Below, piece by piece: positions 1 through 11,372 of a stretch of 64,000 nucleotides of DNA. The notes below the pieces were generated by a model, which saw only the letters and a list, made by a program, of their open reading frames with translations, was not told the DNA's origin and ran no database searches. The position numbers and the translations under genes were made by a program. The stretch's first letter is position 1, and every line of letters begins with the position of its first letter. Location of the stretch: NCBI GenBank assembly GCA_964023205.1, contig OZ026839.1, forward strand, positions 17,018,386 through 17,082,385. The letters run 5' to 3'. Source of the stretch: Lutraria lutraria (lineage: Eukaryota; Mollusca; Bivalvia; Venerida; Mactridae).

Positions 1-1224
1 TCCTCGTCACAAGAAGTGATTAATAACAGTTAACAGTCCATCTCCTCTACTGCATACTGCATGTATATTTTATAGTACACATTATTGTGTATATGAAACA
101 AGATATCAATTTTGATTTTCACAATTTGAAGGGTAATTCTTATAAGTCGGAAATAAATTGCAATTTCGAATACTATATAATTTATGTTAATAAAAAAAAA
201 GGATTTTGAGGAGTTTAGAACTCATGGCCGCTACAAATAAAAAAATCATAGCCTTTACCTCTCAGTCACAGCGCATTACGATAGTGCTCTTTTTATGTAT
301 TACAATATAAAGTAATTTCAACCGGTAAATAACCTGATCTACCTTGGAAAAATGTAAATGTTTACAACAGTTCTCATTTAACTTTAAATCAACTGTAGAC
401 TTAGTGTATTGACAACAATTAGAAACAATTAATTACAAGAAATCTCTGATGTGACTTTATACTTTGAGTTGATATTTACTATATATGATAAACCAGGGAT
501 TTACTATTTTTTTCTACTTATGAGTATTAGTTTATTATAGCTGTTTGCAAGTATATAGTGTAGTGTCTATTACTAGTTTGGCTAATCCTGGCCAATTGAT
601 TGGCTAATGATGAAGACTGAATCTATTAATAGTTGACAGGTAAGTAAATCATGAAGGCATTGCCTAGATAAGTTGTTGTGTGGCTATTTGATGTTCAATG
701 TGGTTGTATGATAGTGCTCAAATTTATGGTGAATTTGTTAACATTTAGGGTTGATTCTATTTGATTGATGTAGGGTATGGTATTATCATGTGCTTGTGAA
801 CTATATACATGCATTTATTAATTTATCAAATACTCATGATTGTCATTATAATGTGTATTACTCATATCATTTAAATATTTCATACTCTCCTTAATGGAGG
901 ATTGAATAAAATTTACAGTCAATATCCTTTATGAAAAAAGCCATTTCATACAAAAAAACATAAACCAATATGCTTCTTGAAATTCGTCTAACTATAGCGT
1001 TTTGTTATAGTTGTTCTTATTATAAAAAATTCCAGTGTTGGAGATTGACTCCAAGGTTGGAAAACTTTGTACAGCTTTTTATCAGCATAACTGATATTTC
1101 AGTTATCTGTATTTAATATACATATACAAGTTACAGTTCAAGTTACTTAATTATGAAAGTCACTTGAAACTTTAACAGTACAATATATGATTAAATATAC
1201 TGCTGAGTTACTTAGTTAAATTGA
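1..1224. other. AT-rich non-coding sequence, nothing recognised
   Basis: No open frame with protein-family character, no RNA gene and no clear transposon end was recognised on either strand. The last 100 bases contain degenerate GTTACTT/AAGTCACTT words that lead into the satellite that follows. Confidence 0.6.
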
Positions 1225-4200
1225 ATTTGAGTGGAAATTACTTGTATACTCAAGTCACTTACTTAAATAGTTTATCAGCCAGTTATATTTGAGTTAAGGT
1301 TACTTACTTACTCAAGTCACTTAACTTAAATAGCTTATCAGCCAGTTATGTTTGAGTTAAGGTAAGTTACTCAAGTCACTTAACTTAAATAGCTTATCAG
1401 CCAGTTATGTTTGAGTTAAGGTTACTTACTCAAGTCACTTAACTTAAACAGTTTATCAGCCAGTTATGTTTGAGTTAAGGTTACTTACTCAAGTCACTTA
1501 CTTAAATAGTTTATCAGCCAGTTATATTTGAGTTAAGGTTACTTACTCAAGTCACTTACTTAAATAGTTTATCAGCCAGTTATGTTTGAGTTAAGGTTAC
1601 TTACTCAAGTCACTTACTTAAATAGTTTATCAGCCAGTTATATTTGAGTTAAGGTTAGTTACTCAAGTCGCTTACTTAAATAGTTTATCAGCCAGTTATG
1701 TTTGAGTTAAGGTTACTTACTCAAGTCACTTACTTAAATAGTTTATCAGCCAGTTATATTTGAGTTAAGGTTAGTTACTGAAGTCACTTACTTAAATAGT
1801 TTATCAGCCAGTTATATTTGAGTTAAGGTTACTTACTCAAGTCACTTACTTAAATAGTTTATCAGCCAGTTATGTTTGAGTTAAGGTTACTTACTCAAGT
1901 CACTTACTTAAATAGTTTATCAGCCAGTTATATTTGAGTTAAGGTTACTTACTCAAGTCACTTGCTTAAATAGTTTATCAGCCAGTTATGTTTGAGTTAA
2001 GGTTACTTACTCAAGTCACTTGCTTAAATAGTTAATCAGCCAGTTATATTTGAGTTAAGGTTACTTACTCAAGTCACTTGCTTAAATAGTTTATCAGCCA
2101 GTTATATTTGAGTTAAGGTTACTTACTCAAGTCACTTGCTTAAATAGTTTATCAGCCAGTTATATTTGAGTTAAGGTTACTTACTCAAGTCACTTACTTA
2201 AATAGTTTATCAGTCAGTTATGTTTGAGTTAAGGTTACTTACTCAAGTCACTTACTTAAATAGTTTATCAGCCAGTTATATTTGAGTTAAGGTTACTTAC
2301 TCAAGTCACTTACTTAAATAGTTTATCAGCCAGCTATATTTGAGTTAAGGTTACTTACTCAAGTCACTTACTTTAATAGTTTATCAGCCAGTTATGTTTG
2401 AGTTAATGTTAGTTACTTACTCAAGTCACTTACTTAAATAGTTTATCAGCCAGTTATATTTGAGTTAAGGTTACTTACTCAAGTCACTTGCTTAAATAGT
2501 TTATCAGCCAGTTATATTTGAGTTAAGGTTACTTACTCAAGTCACTTACTTAAATAGTTTATCAGTCAGTTATGTTTGAGTTAAGGTTACTTACTCAAGT
2601 CACTTACTTAAATAGTTTATCAGCCAGTTATATTTGAGTTAAGGTTACTTACTCAAGTCACTTACTTAAATAGTTTATCAGCCAGCTATATTTGAGTTAA
2701 GGTTACTTACTCAAGTCACTTACTTTAATAGTTTATCAGCCAGTTATGTTTGAGTTAATGTTAGTTACTTACTCAAGTCACTTACTTAAATAGTTTATCA
2801 GCCAGTTATATTTGAGTTAAGGTTACTTACTCAAGTCACTTACTTAAATAGTTTATCAGTCAGTTATGTTTGAGTTAAGGTTACTTACTCAAGTCACTTA
2901 CTTAAATAGTTTATCAGCCAGTTATATTTGAGTTAAGGTTACTTACTCAAGTCACTTACTTAAATAGTTTATCAGCCAGCTATATTTGAGTTAAGGTTAC
3001 TTACTCAAGTCACTTACTTTAATAGTTTATCAGCCAGTTATGTTTGAGTTAATGTTAGTTACTTACTCAAGTCACTTACTTAAATAGTTTATCAGCCAGT
3101 TATATTTGAGTTAAGGTTACTTACTCAAGTCACTTGCTTAAATAGTTTATCAGCCAGTTATATTTGAGTTAAGGTTACTTACTCAAGTCACTTACTTAAA
3201 TAGTTTATCAGTCAGTTATGTTTGAGTTAAGGTTACTTACTCAAGTCACTTACTTAAATAGTTTATCAGCCAGTTATATTTGAGTTAAGGTTACTTACTC
3301 AAGTCACTTACTTAAATAGTTTATCAGCCAGCTATATTTGAGTTAAGGTTACTTACTCAAGTCACTTACTTTAATAGTTTATCAGCCAGTTATGTTTGAG
3401 TTAATGTTAGTTACTTACTCAAGTCACTTACTTAAATAGTTTATCAGCCAGTTATATTTGAGTTAAGGTTACTTACTCAAGTCACTTACTTAAATAGTTT
3501 ATCAGCCAGCTATATTTGAGTTAAGGTTACTTACTCAAGTCACTTACTTAAATAGTTTATCAGCCAGTTATATTTGAGTTAAGGTTACTTACTCAAGTCA
3601 CTTGCTTAAATAGTTTATCAGCCAGTTATGTTTGAGTTAAGGTTACTTACTCAAGTCACTTGCTTAAATAGTTTATCAGCCAGTTATGTTTGAGTTAAGG
3701 TTAGTTACTTACTCAAGTCACTTGCTTAAATAGTTTATCAGCCAGTTATATTTGAGTTAAGGTTACTTACTCAAGTCACTTGCTTAAATAGTTTATCAGC
3801 CAGTTATATTTGAGTTAAGGTTACTTACTCAAGTCACTTGCTTAAATAGTTTATCAGCCAGTTATATTTGAGTTAAGGTTACTTACTCAAGTCACTTACT
3901 GAAATAGTTTATCAGCCAGTAATATTTGAGTCACTTAACTTAAATAGTTTGTCAGCCAGTTATATTTGAGTTAAGGTTACTTACTCAAGTCACTTAACTT
4001 AAATAGTTTGTCAGCCAGTTATATTTGAGTTAAGGTTACTTACTCAAGTCACTTAACTAAATAGTTTATCAGCCAGTAATATTCAAGTTACTTAACTTAA
4101 ATAGTTTGTCAGCCAGTTTTATTTGAGTTAAGGTTACTTACTCAAGTCACTTAACTTGAATAGATTACTGTTGAGTTACTTAATTGCTAACAGTCAGTTA

Positions 4201-4290
4201 TATTTGAGTTCAGGTTACTTACTGAAGTCACTTATAACTTAAATAATTTAATACCGTTGAGTTCCGAGTTGCTTAATTACACAAGAGTTA
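1225..4290. repeat. 58-bp satellite array, about 50 units
   Basis: Tandem units with a 58-bp period (for example TTAAATAG at 1502 and 1560) fill this stretch, more degenerate at both edges. Each unit contains TTTATCAGCCAGTTAT followed by TTGAGTTAAGGTTACTTACT and CAAGTCACTTAC. The half-sites TTGAGT(T)AAG and CTTACTCAA are inverted around GTTA, so every unit can form a short hairpin. A longer variant unit containing GTTAATGTTAGTTACTTACT recurs at about 2371, 2723, 3017 and 3369 (spacings 352, 294, 352), which is a higher-order repeat with one unit missing in the middle interval. Confidence 0.95.
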
Positions 4291-4680
4291 TTTAGTGACT
4301 ATAATACAGTTACAGTTTAATTGCTTTATTTATTTAAGTGAATATTGATGGGTATGCAGGATAGAAAAATCTGAGACTTTAGTAAACAGAATTTCGTGAT
4401 CAACTGATTGTGAATTTGTTGAGGTGAACTTTTCGCACATCTTAGTCTTTGAATATTGTGTTGTGAAATACAGCATTGAGTTAATTGATGTTTACATTCA
4501 CTGTAGTGAACCAGATATAAGTGTGTTAATATAAGTGTTGAAGTCTTTGTAGAATTTAGTGTGAACTGAAGGTTATGAATTAATATTGTGAAACTCTTTT
4601 GGTCTTTGATCTTTTGTGAATCATAAATATTAACACCTGGTGTGTAGTATATAATTCATAAAGTGCATTGCACACTAGCA
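4291..4680. other. Unassigned spacer
   Basis: AT-rich sequence between the 58-bp satellite and the GTGAATT-rich array. No ORF, terminal repeat or LTR similarity to the 3' LTR at 10134-11293 was seen, so the missing 5' LTR of the downstream retroelement is not here. Confidence 0.5.
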
Positions 4681-5086
4681 TGAGAGTGTGTTAACTAAGT
4701 GAATAGTACTGTAGTATAGTGAATTGAAGTGAATATTGGAGTGAATAGTGATTTGAAGTGAAGAGTGATACAGTGAATGGAAGTGAAGAGTGATAAAGTA
4801 AATTGAAGTGACAAGTGATAGTTAATCAAAGTGAAAAGTGATATCGTGGATTGAAGTGAATATTAGAGTGAATTGAAGTGAAGATTGATAAGGTCAATTG
4901 AAGTGAAGAGTGATAAAGTAAATTGAAGTGACAAGTGATATAGTGAATTGAAGAGTAATAAAGTGAATTGAAGTGAATATAAGAGTGAATAGTGAATATA
5001 AGAGTGATTAGTGAATTTAAGTGAATAGTGATGTAGTAAATTTAAGTGAATAGTGATGTAGTGAATTTTAAGTGGGAAGAGTGAAT
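4681..5086. repeat. Degenerate GTGAATTGAA / GTGAATAGTGAT tandem array
   Basis: Irregular repetition of GTGAATTGAAGTGAA, GAGTGATA and AGTGAATAGTGAT words of roughly 20-27 bp. The same words resume after the MITE (GCTGTGAATTAAGTGAATTT at about 6008), so array and flank were contiguous before that insertion and probably form the 5' leader of the gypsy element. Confidence 0.8.
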
Positions 5087-5088
5087 TA

Positions 5089-5999
5089 CAGTTGAATCTC
5101 GTTATCTGAAATTCCTAGGGACCATCAAAATTAGTTTGAGATAAGCAAAATTTGAGATAAACAAATATTGTATAATTTATATACATTTGTATCTTTAAAG
5201 TATTTTGTGCACAGCCTTTATTACAATGCTTATATGTAAATTACGTTTTGCTTGAATAAATCACGTACATATGTAGAAAAGAAACAAAATATATGCATCT
5301 ATTAATAATAATTTATATTAACAATCAATGTCCCAACTTCAGATATTTTTCACAAAAAAGAGTAAATTAGGTCAAATTTAGGGCTGTAATATAAATAAAT
5401 TATAACGCATATTGAAATTTGTTGTAAGAATTCGAAAACACGGTGAGTCTAGCTTCTCATATTTTTGGATATGCATGCTTTCCATACACAAAGTAAGATG
5501 AGGTGTCCCTTGCAACGGTACTTGATTTTCAACTTAACCCTGCTAGTGTCATAGTGTTCGGATAGACACTGCAGCTGAAGTCAAACGTGATGCATACTGT
5601 TGGTATTTGTTTACCCTACCTACCATGGTTTTAATTAAGTCAAATACAATGCACCAGATATGATTATCATCTACACTACACTTACGGTTTCCATTTGTCA
5701 CACGATTGTAAATCTCCCTGAGCATTTAGTTCAATTAGAAAAATGTCATAATAGGTGTGAAAGCATCCATTGTTTGCCGATCAGCTCCAACTTTGAGATA
5801 AACAACTCAAACTACATGTTAATTATAGAGTCACGGGGACAGAAACTAGTTTGATATAAACGAAATTTTGAGATAAGTGAATCGGAGGTAAGCAGATTAA
5901 TTTCATAAAGAGAAAGAGCAAAAAATAGGGACCCAAAGAAACAGTTTGACATAACCGAAATTTTGATATAAGCGAGTTTGACATAACGAGATTCCACTG
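5089..5999. mobile_element. Non-autonomous pogo/Tigger-like DNA transposon (MITE), 911 bp
   Basis: The left end CAGTTGAATCTCGTTAT and the reverse complement of the right end, CAGTGGAATCTCGTTAT, form terminal inverted repeats with one mismatch, flanked on both sides by TA (5087-5088 and 6000-6001). Subterminal TTTGAGATAA / TTTGACATAA words followed by (G/A)CRAAAT recur at both ends and again at about 5850-5880. TA target choice and a CAGTYRAA..CTCG terminus are typical of the pogo/Tigger branch of Tc1/mariner. There is no transposase; the interior (about 5230-5830) is AT-rich and unrelated. It lies inside the GTGAATT-rich leader of the gypsy element. Confidence 0.85.
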
Positions 6000-6067
6000 T
6001 AGTAAATTGCTGTGAATTAAGTGAATTTAATTCTTACTGGAAAAACAAGCAATTATTACTGAGAATC

Positions 6068-6310
6068 ATGACAGAGGAAGGAGAGAAATTCTCTGAAGCA
6101 ACAGGAGGACTTAAAGTAATGACAGATGAGGAGGACAAAATATTGCTAGCATTGAAAAGCCTAGGTGTTGAAAATTCTGATGATCTTATAAAGATCATAA
6201 AGGCAAAGGCAACAGCATTTGGGGTGACTGGAACAAAGGAGCCACTGGTTGATACCAAACCTAAAGGGTCGAGTCCACCGGAATCTACATCAACAGCTAG
6301 TGCTGCATAA
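6068..6310 (+). pseudogene. gag: Gypsy gag, N-terminal fragment
   Basis: Open frame of 80 codons from an ATG at 6068, acidic and rich in Glu and Lys (starts MTEEGEKFSE), ending in a Ser/Thr/Ala-rich stretch at a TAA. It precedes the gag core in a different frame, as expected for a gag broken by an indel. Position and composition, rather than a diagnostic motif, support the assignment. Confidence 0.6.
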
Positions 6311-6329
6311 AGACCTTCAGCATCATCTG

Positions 6330-6727
6330 CAGCAGGAGACACTCTGGGATATGGAGGAATATATCACTTCCCCAAACTTCCTAGTTTCTTTCGAGAGAAG
6401 AAAACAACGGTGGTGTGAGTTGGATGACTTTTAGGTTTGACGTTGAGGTGCTGATGATGGAGAAGGTGTTCAAGGAGGAACATATACTACAAGGCATTAG
6501 AAGGGCCTTGAAAGGAAATGCCAGTGATGTGATACCTAGACTAGGAACAGGAGTCACAGTCAAACAAGTGATTGAGAAACTGGAAAGTACGTTTGGTAAT
6601 ATAGAAACCAAAGAAAGTATACTCTGCAAATTCTACTCATGCAGACAGAAACCTGGAGAGTCAATATAAACATACTCGTCCAGATTAGAAGAACTTTTCG
6701 CACAAGCAGTTAAGTTAAAGGGTCTTA
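6330..6727 (+). pseudogene. gag: Gypsy gag core (PNMA-like retrotransposon gag domain), frameshifted
   Basis: A FPKLPSF-type lead-in at about 6370 is followed after a frameshift by FDVEVLMMEKVFKEEHI, IRRALKGNASDVI, KLESTFGNIETKESIL and, after a stop at 6667-6669, SRLEELFAQAVKLKGL. This is the conserved order of the PNMA/gypsy capsid domain: W/F..EV, RxxLKGxAxxVI, LxxxFG, FY..RQ..ES and RLE.L...AV. The frame then runs directly into pol at about 6728, without a CCHC zinc knuckle or an aspartic protease DTG motif. Confidence 0.8.
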
Positions 6728-7620
6728 TTGAATAAAGTCCACATTGACAATAGCGATACCTTAAATGATGATCAGAAACACAGATTGACCGAATTACTTC
6801 AGAATTACAGTGAAATATTTTCAGTTAGCGACACTGACATTGGTCACTGTAATAGAATCAAACATAGAATAGATCTTCAACCAGGATATGATGTACCATT
6901 CAAACAACGACATAGTATACTGCCAGGGATGATAGACGAAGTGAGACAACACTTCACTCAACTACAAGCTTCGGGTATCATCAGAAAGTCAAAGTCACCA
7001 TGGTCAAGTAACATGGTATTAGTAAGGAAAAAGAATAACAAGCTCCGAATGTGTGTTGACTGTATAGAATGCTGAATAATAGATGTGTATAAGATGCATA
7101 CGCTTTTCCACGTATTGAAGAAGTGTTTGACATATTAAAAGGCAGCAAATTTTTCAACACTATAGATATGAAATGAAGGGTATCACCAGGTTGGTATAGA
7201 AGAAAACCACAATCAAAAGAACAGCAATTACCGAATGCCATTTGGTCTTAGCAACTCAACGGCAACCTACCAACAACTAATGGAGGAGTGTTTCAACATG
7301 ACCATATCATATCCATATGTGTCATATACTTAGACGACCTTATTGTATTTGCGGACACTTTTGAAGAACATCTGAGAAGATTAGATTTAATACTTTCAAG
7401 GTTAAGAGAATGTCAGTTAACACTATCTCCAGAAAAATGCTACTTTATTGAGAAAAGAGTTCATTTCCTTGGTCATGTAGTTTTGGAACAAGGTATAGAA
7501 ACAGATCCGGAAAAGATTCAGATAGTTAGAGATTGGCCAACACCTTCCAACCCAGATGAGCTTAGGTCGATCATTTCTAGCATTTGCAGGATATTACCAT
7601 CGTTTCATTCGTGACTTCAG
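6728..7620 (+). pseudogene. pol: Gypsy reverse transcriptase, broken by several frameshifts
   Basis: The first segment (6728-7070) contains the RT entry region: a RIKHRIDLQPGYDVPFKQR block, LQASGIIRKSKSPWSSNMVLV and KLRMCVD, the standard Ty3 fingers sequence. Stops and shifts destroy 7075-7290, where PFGLSNSTATYQQLM can still be read. A second open stretch (7288-7614) carries the intact catalytic YLDD box (IYLDDLIVFA), followed by LSPEKCYF, VHFLGHVV and DPEKIQIVRDWPTPSNPDEL, the RT thumb and connection. It is non-functional because of multiple stops. Confidence 0.92.
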
Positions 7621-7734
7621 CAAAATCACCAGACCCTTGGTAGACCTATTACCACCAACCGCTATAAAGAAAAGATCAAGAAAATACTTTAAAGATTGGA
7701 AATGGACAGAAAATGAACAACACATAATTATTTG

Positions 7735-8165
7735 AAAATCTAAAGAAAACACTATCAGAACCTCCCATACTTGCATACCCAGATTTTACCAAGCCATTCG
7801 AGCTACATACAGATGCATCCATGAATGGTCTTGGTACTGTTTTATACCAAGCAGAAGGAAATACCAAACAAGTAGTTGCTTATGCAAGTAGATCAGTTAC
7901 CAAATCGGAAAAGAATTGCTGCGCATACAAATTAGAATTCCTGACACTTAAGTGGGCAATTACAGAAAAATTCTCTGACTATCTTCAGTGTAATCATTTC
8001 ACCGTACTTACAGATAATAATCTATTAACCTACATTCTTACATCAGCTTAATTAGATGCCACTGGGCAATGATGGGTTTCAGCATTGGGGGAATTTGATT
8101 TTGATATAATTTACAGTGCAGGAGCTAAGAACGCAGATGAAGATGAAGCCTCAGTAGATACCCTT
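7735..8165 (+). pseudogene. pol: Gypsy RNase H domain
   Basis: PPILAYPDFTKPFELHTDAS leads into GLGTVLYQ, VVAYASRSVTKSEKN, EFLTLKWAITEKFSDYL and FTVLTDNNLLTYIL, the order expected of a Ty3/gypsy RNase H with the D (HTDAS), E (LEFL) and D (TDNN) acidic positions still readable. A stop follows at 8049-8051, then LGEFDFDIIYSAGAKNADED-type sequence in the linker toward integrase. Confidence 0.9.
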
Positions 8166-8329
8166 TTGAAAAAGAAACCAACAACAACAGTGGTGAAAAT
8201 ACAGTAACAAAACTAGCAAATGAAACAGTTCGAGCTATTTGTAGCAGCATAACAATACCAGCATTCATTGAAATTCTACCACATGAGAACATTGATATTA
8301 TTGATGCAACAGATGGCCCAAGTCAACCC

Positions 8330-9060
8330 ATGTCACAACTTGAATTAAGACAATGTCAACTACTTTTGGCCTGGAAAGTCAGCAGATGTTGACAGATATG
8401 TCGGCTTATGTGACAGATGTATGAAAAGGAAAAGCAACATTAACAACAGAGCACCATTGGTAAATGCTAGTACGTCATACACATTAGAACTCGTTTGCAT
8501 GGATTCCTTGACAGTAGAAGAATCGAAAGTAGGGATCTCAAACATTTTGGTGATTACAGACCATTTTATACGCCTTAAGTAGCAATTCCAACAAAAAACC
8601 TAACAGCAAAAACAAAGCTGAAACACTATGTAACAACTTCATTATTCACTATGGAAACTTGACAAGGCTACACTCCCACCAGGGAGCAAACTTGAGTCAG
8701 AAATTATAAAAGAGCTGTGCCAACTACTTATTGTCAAGAAAAGCCATACAACCATTTACCATACTATGGGCAATGCTACTCTGGAGTGATTCAATAGGAA
8801 CCTTCTCAATATGTTAGGTACTCTTGAAACAGATTAGATAAGAGATTTGAAGAAATATGTGCCATCACTAGTATATGCATATTATTGCACACCAAACAAA
8901 TCGATGTAACCCTGTTTGAACTTATGTTCGGACAGAAAGCATAGCTTCCCATAGGCAGTGTGTTTCTGTTAGCAACAGAAGATGATGTTACTAAGAAAAC
9001 GAATAAAGATTATCTAGAAGACCTGAGATTTAAAATGGAGAAGACTAGAGATATTTAAAA
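8330..9060 (+). pseudogene. pol: Gypsy integrase, catalytically dead
   Basis: The zinc-binding end reads YFWPGKSADVDRYVGLCDRC, then NRAPLVNASTSYTLELVCMD with the first catalytic Asp. The second catalytic position is His in the remnant LHSHQGANL, where the family has Asp. At the third site Glu is kept (ATLE) but the next codon is TGA, where the family usually has Arg. Nearby FNRNLLNMLGTLET and ELMFGQKA are readable. Several stops and a frameshift confirm decay. Confidence 0.88.
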
Positions 9061-10022
9061 GAGCATAATGACAAAGCAAGCAAAAAACAGAAGAAGTACT
9101 ATGATATCGAGGCAAAAGCAGCACAGATAAAAGTAGGAGATCAAGTCCTAGTGAAGATAATGAAGTTTGAAGGAAAACACAAGATCGCTGATATATTTGA
9201 AGAAGAGATATGCGAAGTCATAGAACCACCAAGACTGGATATACCTGTTTTTAAACTGAGATCTGTTAAGACAAAGAAGAAGAAAATGTTACATAGAAAT
9301 CATCTGCACCCGGTTAGATACAGAGTAGAATTAAGAGGAGACAGTAGACACAGAATAATAGAAGGAACAGATGAGGATTCGGATGAGGAAGATAAATTTG
9401 TAAAATATACAAATGACGCCCATATTCCTTCCGAACTAGTTGAAGAGAAAGAAAAACGTGCAGGTAGCACAGAAAGAGCAGTAGAAACACAAGTAAAGAA
9501 GAGAGAAATATTGATGAAGCAACTGAATTAGAAGTGGCAACATCATATAACAGCCAGCAGAAGAAGTAGACAGTACTGAAAGTCTCATAGACAGTCATAG
9601 TGATGATATAGTTGAAGAAACAACGCCAACTGCTGATTTGTTTGGTACAGATGAGAATAACATAGAAGTTGATAGTCATACAGACAATCATGTGCGTGAG
9701 GATACAGATCCAAAGATAGGTGAAAGTACAAGGTGTATTCCTTCTGATTTGATACCAAGAAAAGACATTACAGGTACTGATGAGACATCTGAAGAAGCCA
9801 CAAAAGAACAACCAGACCCGAAGCCACGTCCTAAATCTGCAGCTAGGCGTTCTAGTAGGGAAAAGAAGGCACCGATTAGGAATCAAGATTATGTAATGAA
9901 TTCGATGGTACCTCGACCATATGACCCAAAGATTAAAGCTATAAAGTCTTGATGAGATCTGGAGTTCTTGATGAAGTAGATACAGATGTTGCACACAGAA
10001 TGTTAGAAGCTGTGATGAAGTA
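9061..10022 (+). pseudogene. pol: Gypsy pol C-terminal tail
   Basis: From about 9070 the frame reads through a Lys-rich helix into YYDIEAKAAQIKVGDQVLVK, the usual post-integrase sequence, then KTKKKKMLHRNHLHPVRYR (ORF at 9151-9531). After an acidic region a second open stretch (9638-9952) ends in PRPKSAARRSSREKKAPIRN, the RRSSR-K-P tail common to this gypsy lineage. The last coding remnant ends near 10022. Confidence 0.8.
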
Positions 10023-10133
10023 AGAAGTTCGTTTTGAAATGTAATGTAATGGTTTTAATTTTGCTTTTATTATTTGAAAATAAAGTGAATTTTATATTTT
10101 AATACTAGGTCGTATTTAAGTCAAGGGGAGCAG

Positions 10134-11293
10134 TGTTCAAATAATTTGCAGAGAAGTGAGATTGAGACGTAATTGAAAATTCTAGATTTTCAGCATAAGT
10201 ATAGGAGTACAGAAGTTATTTGTCTTAGTATGTAAGTTTACATATCAACGTTCAGATTGATGCTTAGTTGTAATGTGTAGTTAGTATGTGTAGAAACGTT
10301 GGTAGTAATGGACTTAATACTGATGGGACAAATGACGGGACGTCATTTTTCGGAGCAGGGAAGCATGTAACGGGATTGGTTTTGACAAATCCTAAGGTCT
10401 TAGGGAAATAACTGTTTTGTTATAACCTGTGGTTCATGTTTTTAAGGGAGGCAACTCTTTTAGGCTTAGCCTGGCTTGTTTATGATTAATTGTATTACCT
10501 TTCATATGTTGTTTTTATGCTTGGCTGGTTTTCAGTCATGTGACTTCTTAGTTTGAATAAAGTATGCACTGGCAGTCAGACACTTTGCATTGAATTGTAA
10601 GGATGTAGATGTTTGGTTGAAGTTTGGTTGATTGTACAGTGGTTGGTATTTACTTATTTGTCTGTATTTAGTACAAGGCATATTATCTTTACTATATTTG
10701 TAATTGATTCAGTTTTGATGTACAATATACTTACTGTAATTTTTGTGATTTGAGTTATAATATAAGTGAGTTTCAGAATGACACTTGAATTCTTTCAGTC
10801 ACTCTTTATCAATATGTTATTCACAATTAACATTTAACATTACAGTAACAGTCACGAGTGAGAGTTTCAGTGTACCAGTGTGAGCCTCAGTCAAGGCATT
10901 CAACCCTCAGTTGGTAAGTCTTGTGTAATGTGTTATTGTTATGGTCTGTATATTGTTTTGTACTTTATATATTTGAGAACAAATAAGGTAGTCACATTTT
11001 AATAGGCCACTAAATTTGTTTGTTAATATATTCTGTATTTGAGTATATGGTGCTTACGAGAATATGTGTGTTTTGTAGTATGTATTGCTTATTCATGTAT
11101 ATTATATAACTGTATACTTAATATCTGTTATCCTTGTTTTCAGAGTGTGAAATAGAGATAGATATAGGTATATAGAGAGATATAGAGAGATTGATACATA
11201 TATATAGATGGATTCAGATTTGTAACACTTGTAAATAAATAGATAAATAGTGATCAAATTCTACACTATCGCTTTCATCTGTTGTGACAACAC
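10134..11293 (+). repeat. Candidate 3' LTR of the gypsy element
   Basis: A purine tract AAGGGGAGCAG (10123-10133) directly precedes TGTTCAAAT, and the segment can be closed at TGTTGTGACAACA (ending about 11293), giving TGTT...AACA ends. A poly(A) signal AATAAA lies at about 10557. An alternative left boundary is TGTAACGGGATTGG at about 10367, after GGAGCAGGGAAGCA. With no 5' LTR to compare, the exact limits are inferred. The LTR ends about 110 bp upstream of the SLC7 ATG in the same orientation. Confidence 0.6.
10914..11143 (+). promoter_or_regulatory. Candidate 5'-UTR intron inside the LTR, upstream of SLC7
   Basis: A strong donor TTG|GTAAGTC at 10913/10914 and a pyrimidine-rich acceptor TCCTTGTTTTCAG|AG ending at 11143 lie upstream of the SLC7 coding start. 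Splicing would join an LTR-derived leader (ending 10913) to a segment continuing through 11144 into coding exon 1. The signals are seen in the sequence; their use is inferred. Confidence 0.35.
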
Positions 11294-11360
11294 ACATGTG
11301 CAGTGTACGAAAACATCTACCCACGAACCCTACAGGTTATCGGGAATACAAATATATTTA

Positions 11361-11372
11361 ATGAGACGATAG
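11361..11372 (+). other. Short upstream ORF (3 codons plus stop)
   Basis: ATGAGACGATAG lies 32 bases upstream of the SLC7 start codon. If the leader includes this segment, it is a minimal uORF terminating before the main ATG. An in-frame TGA at 11389-11391 also shows that the SLC7 frame cannot extend upstream. Confidence 0.4.

Larger units (their letters stand above)
6000..11293 (+). mobile_element. Degenerate Ty3/gypsy LTR retrotransposon, 5' LTR missing
   Basis: Gag, RT, RNase H, integrase and a pol C-terminal tail occur in the canonical Ty3/gypsy order on the + strand, broken by many stops and frameshifts. A 3' LTR candidate follows. No matching 5' LTR was found upstream, where a MITE and satellites occupy the space. 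A gag-to-RT junction near 6728 lacks the CCHC nucleocapsid and protease. The copy is non-functional. Its 3' end lies immediately upstream of the SLC7 start codon in the same orientation. Confidence 0.9.

Noticed and set aside
1225..4290. Possible CRISPR-like array (regular repeats)
   Set aside because: There are no unique spacers; the whole 58-bp unit repeats. The genome is eukaryotic, with introns and SINE/LINE elements.
4291..5086. 5' LTR of the gypsy element
   Set aside because: No similarity to the 3' LTR candidate, no TGT...ACA pair and no primer-binding site could be identified.
9314..9994. 226-codon minus-strand frame rich in Leu, Phe and Cys
   Set aside because: Antisense of the acidic and Lys-rich gypsy pol tail; the sense strand has recognisable retroelement motifs.
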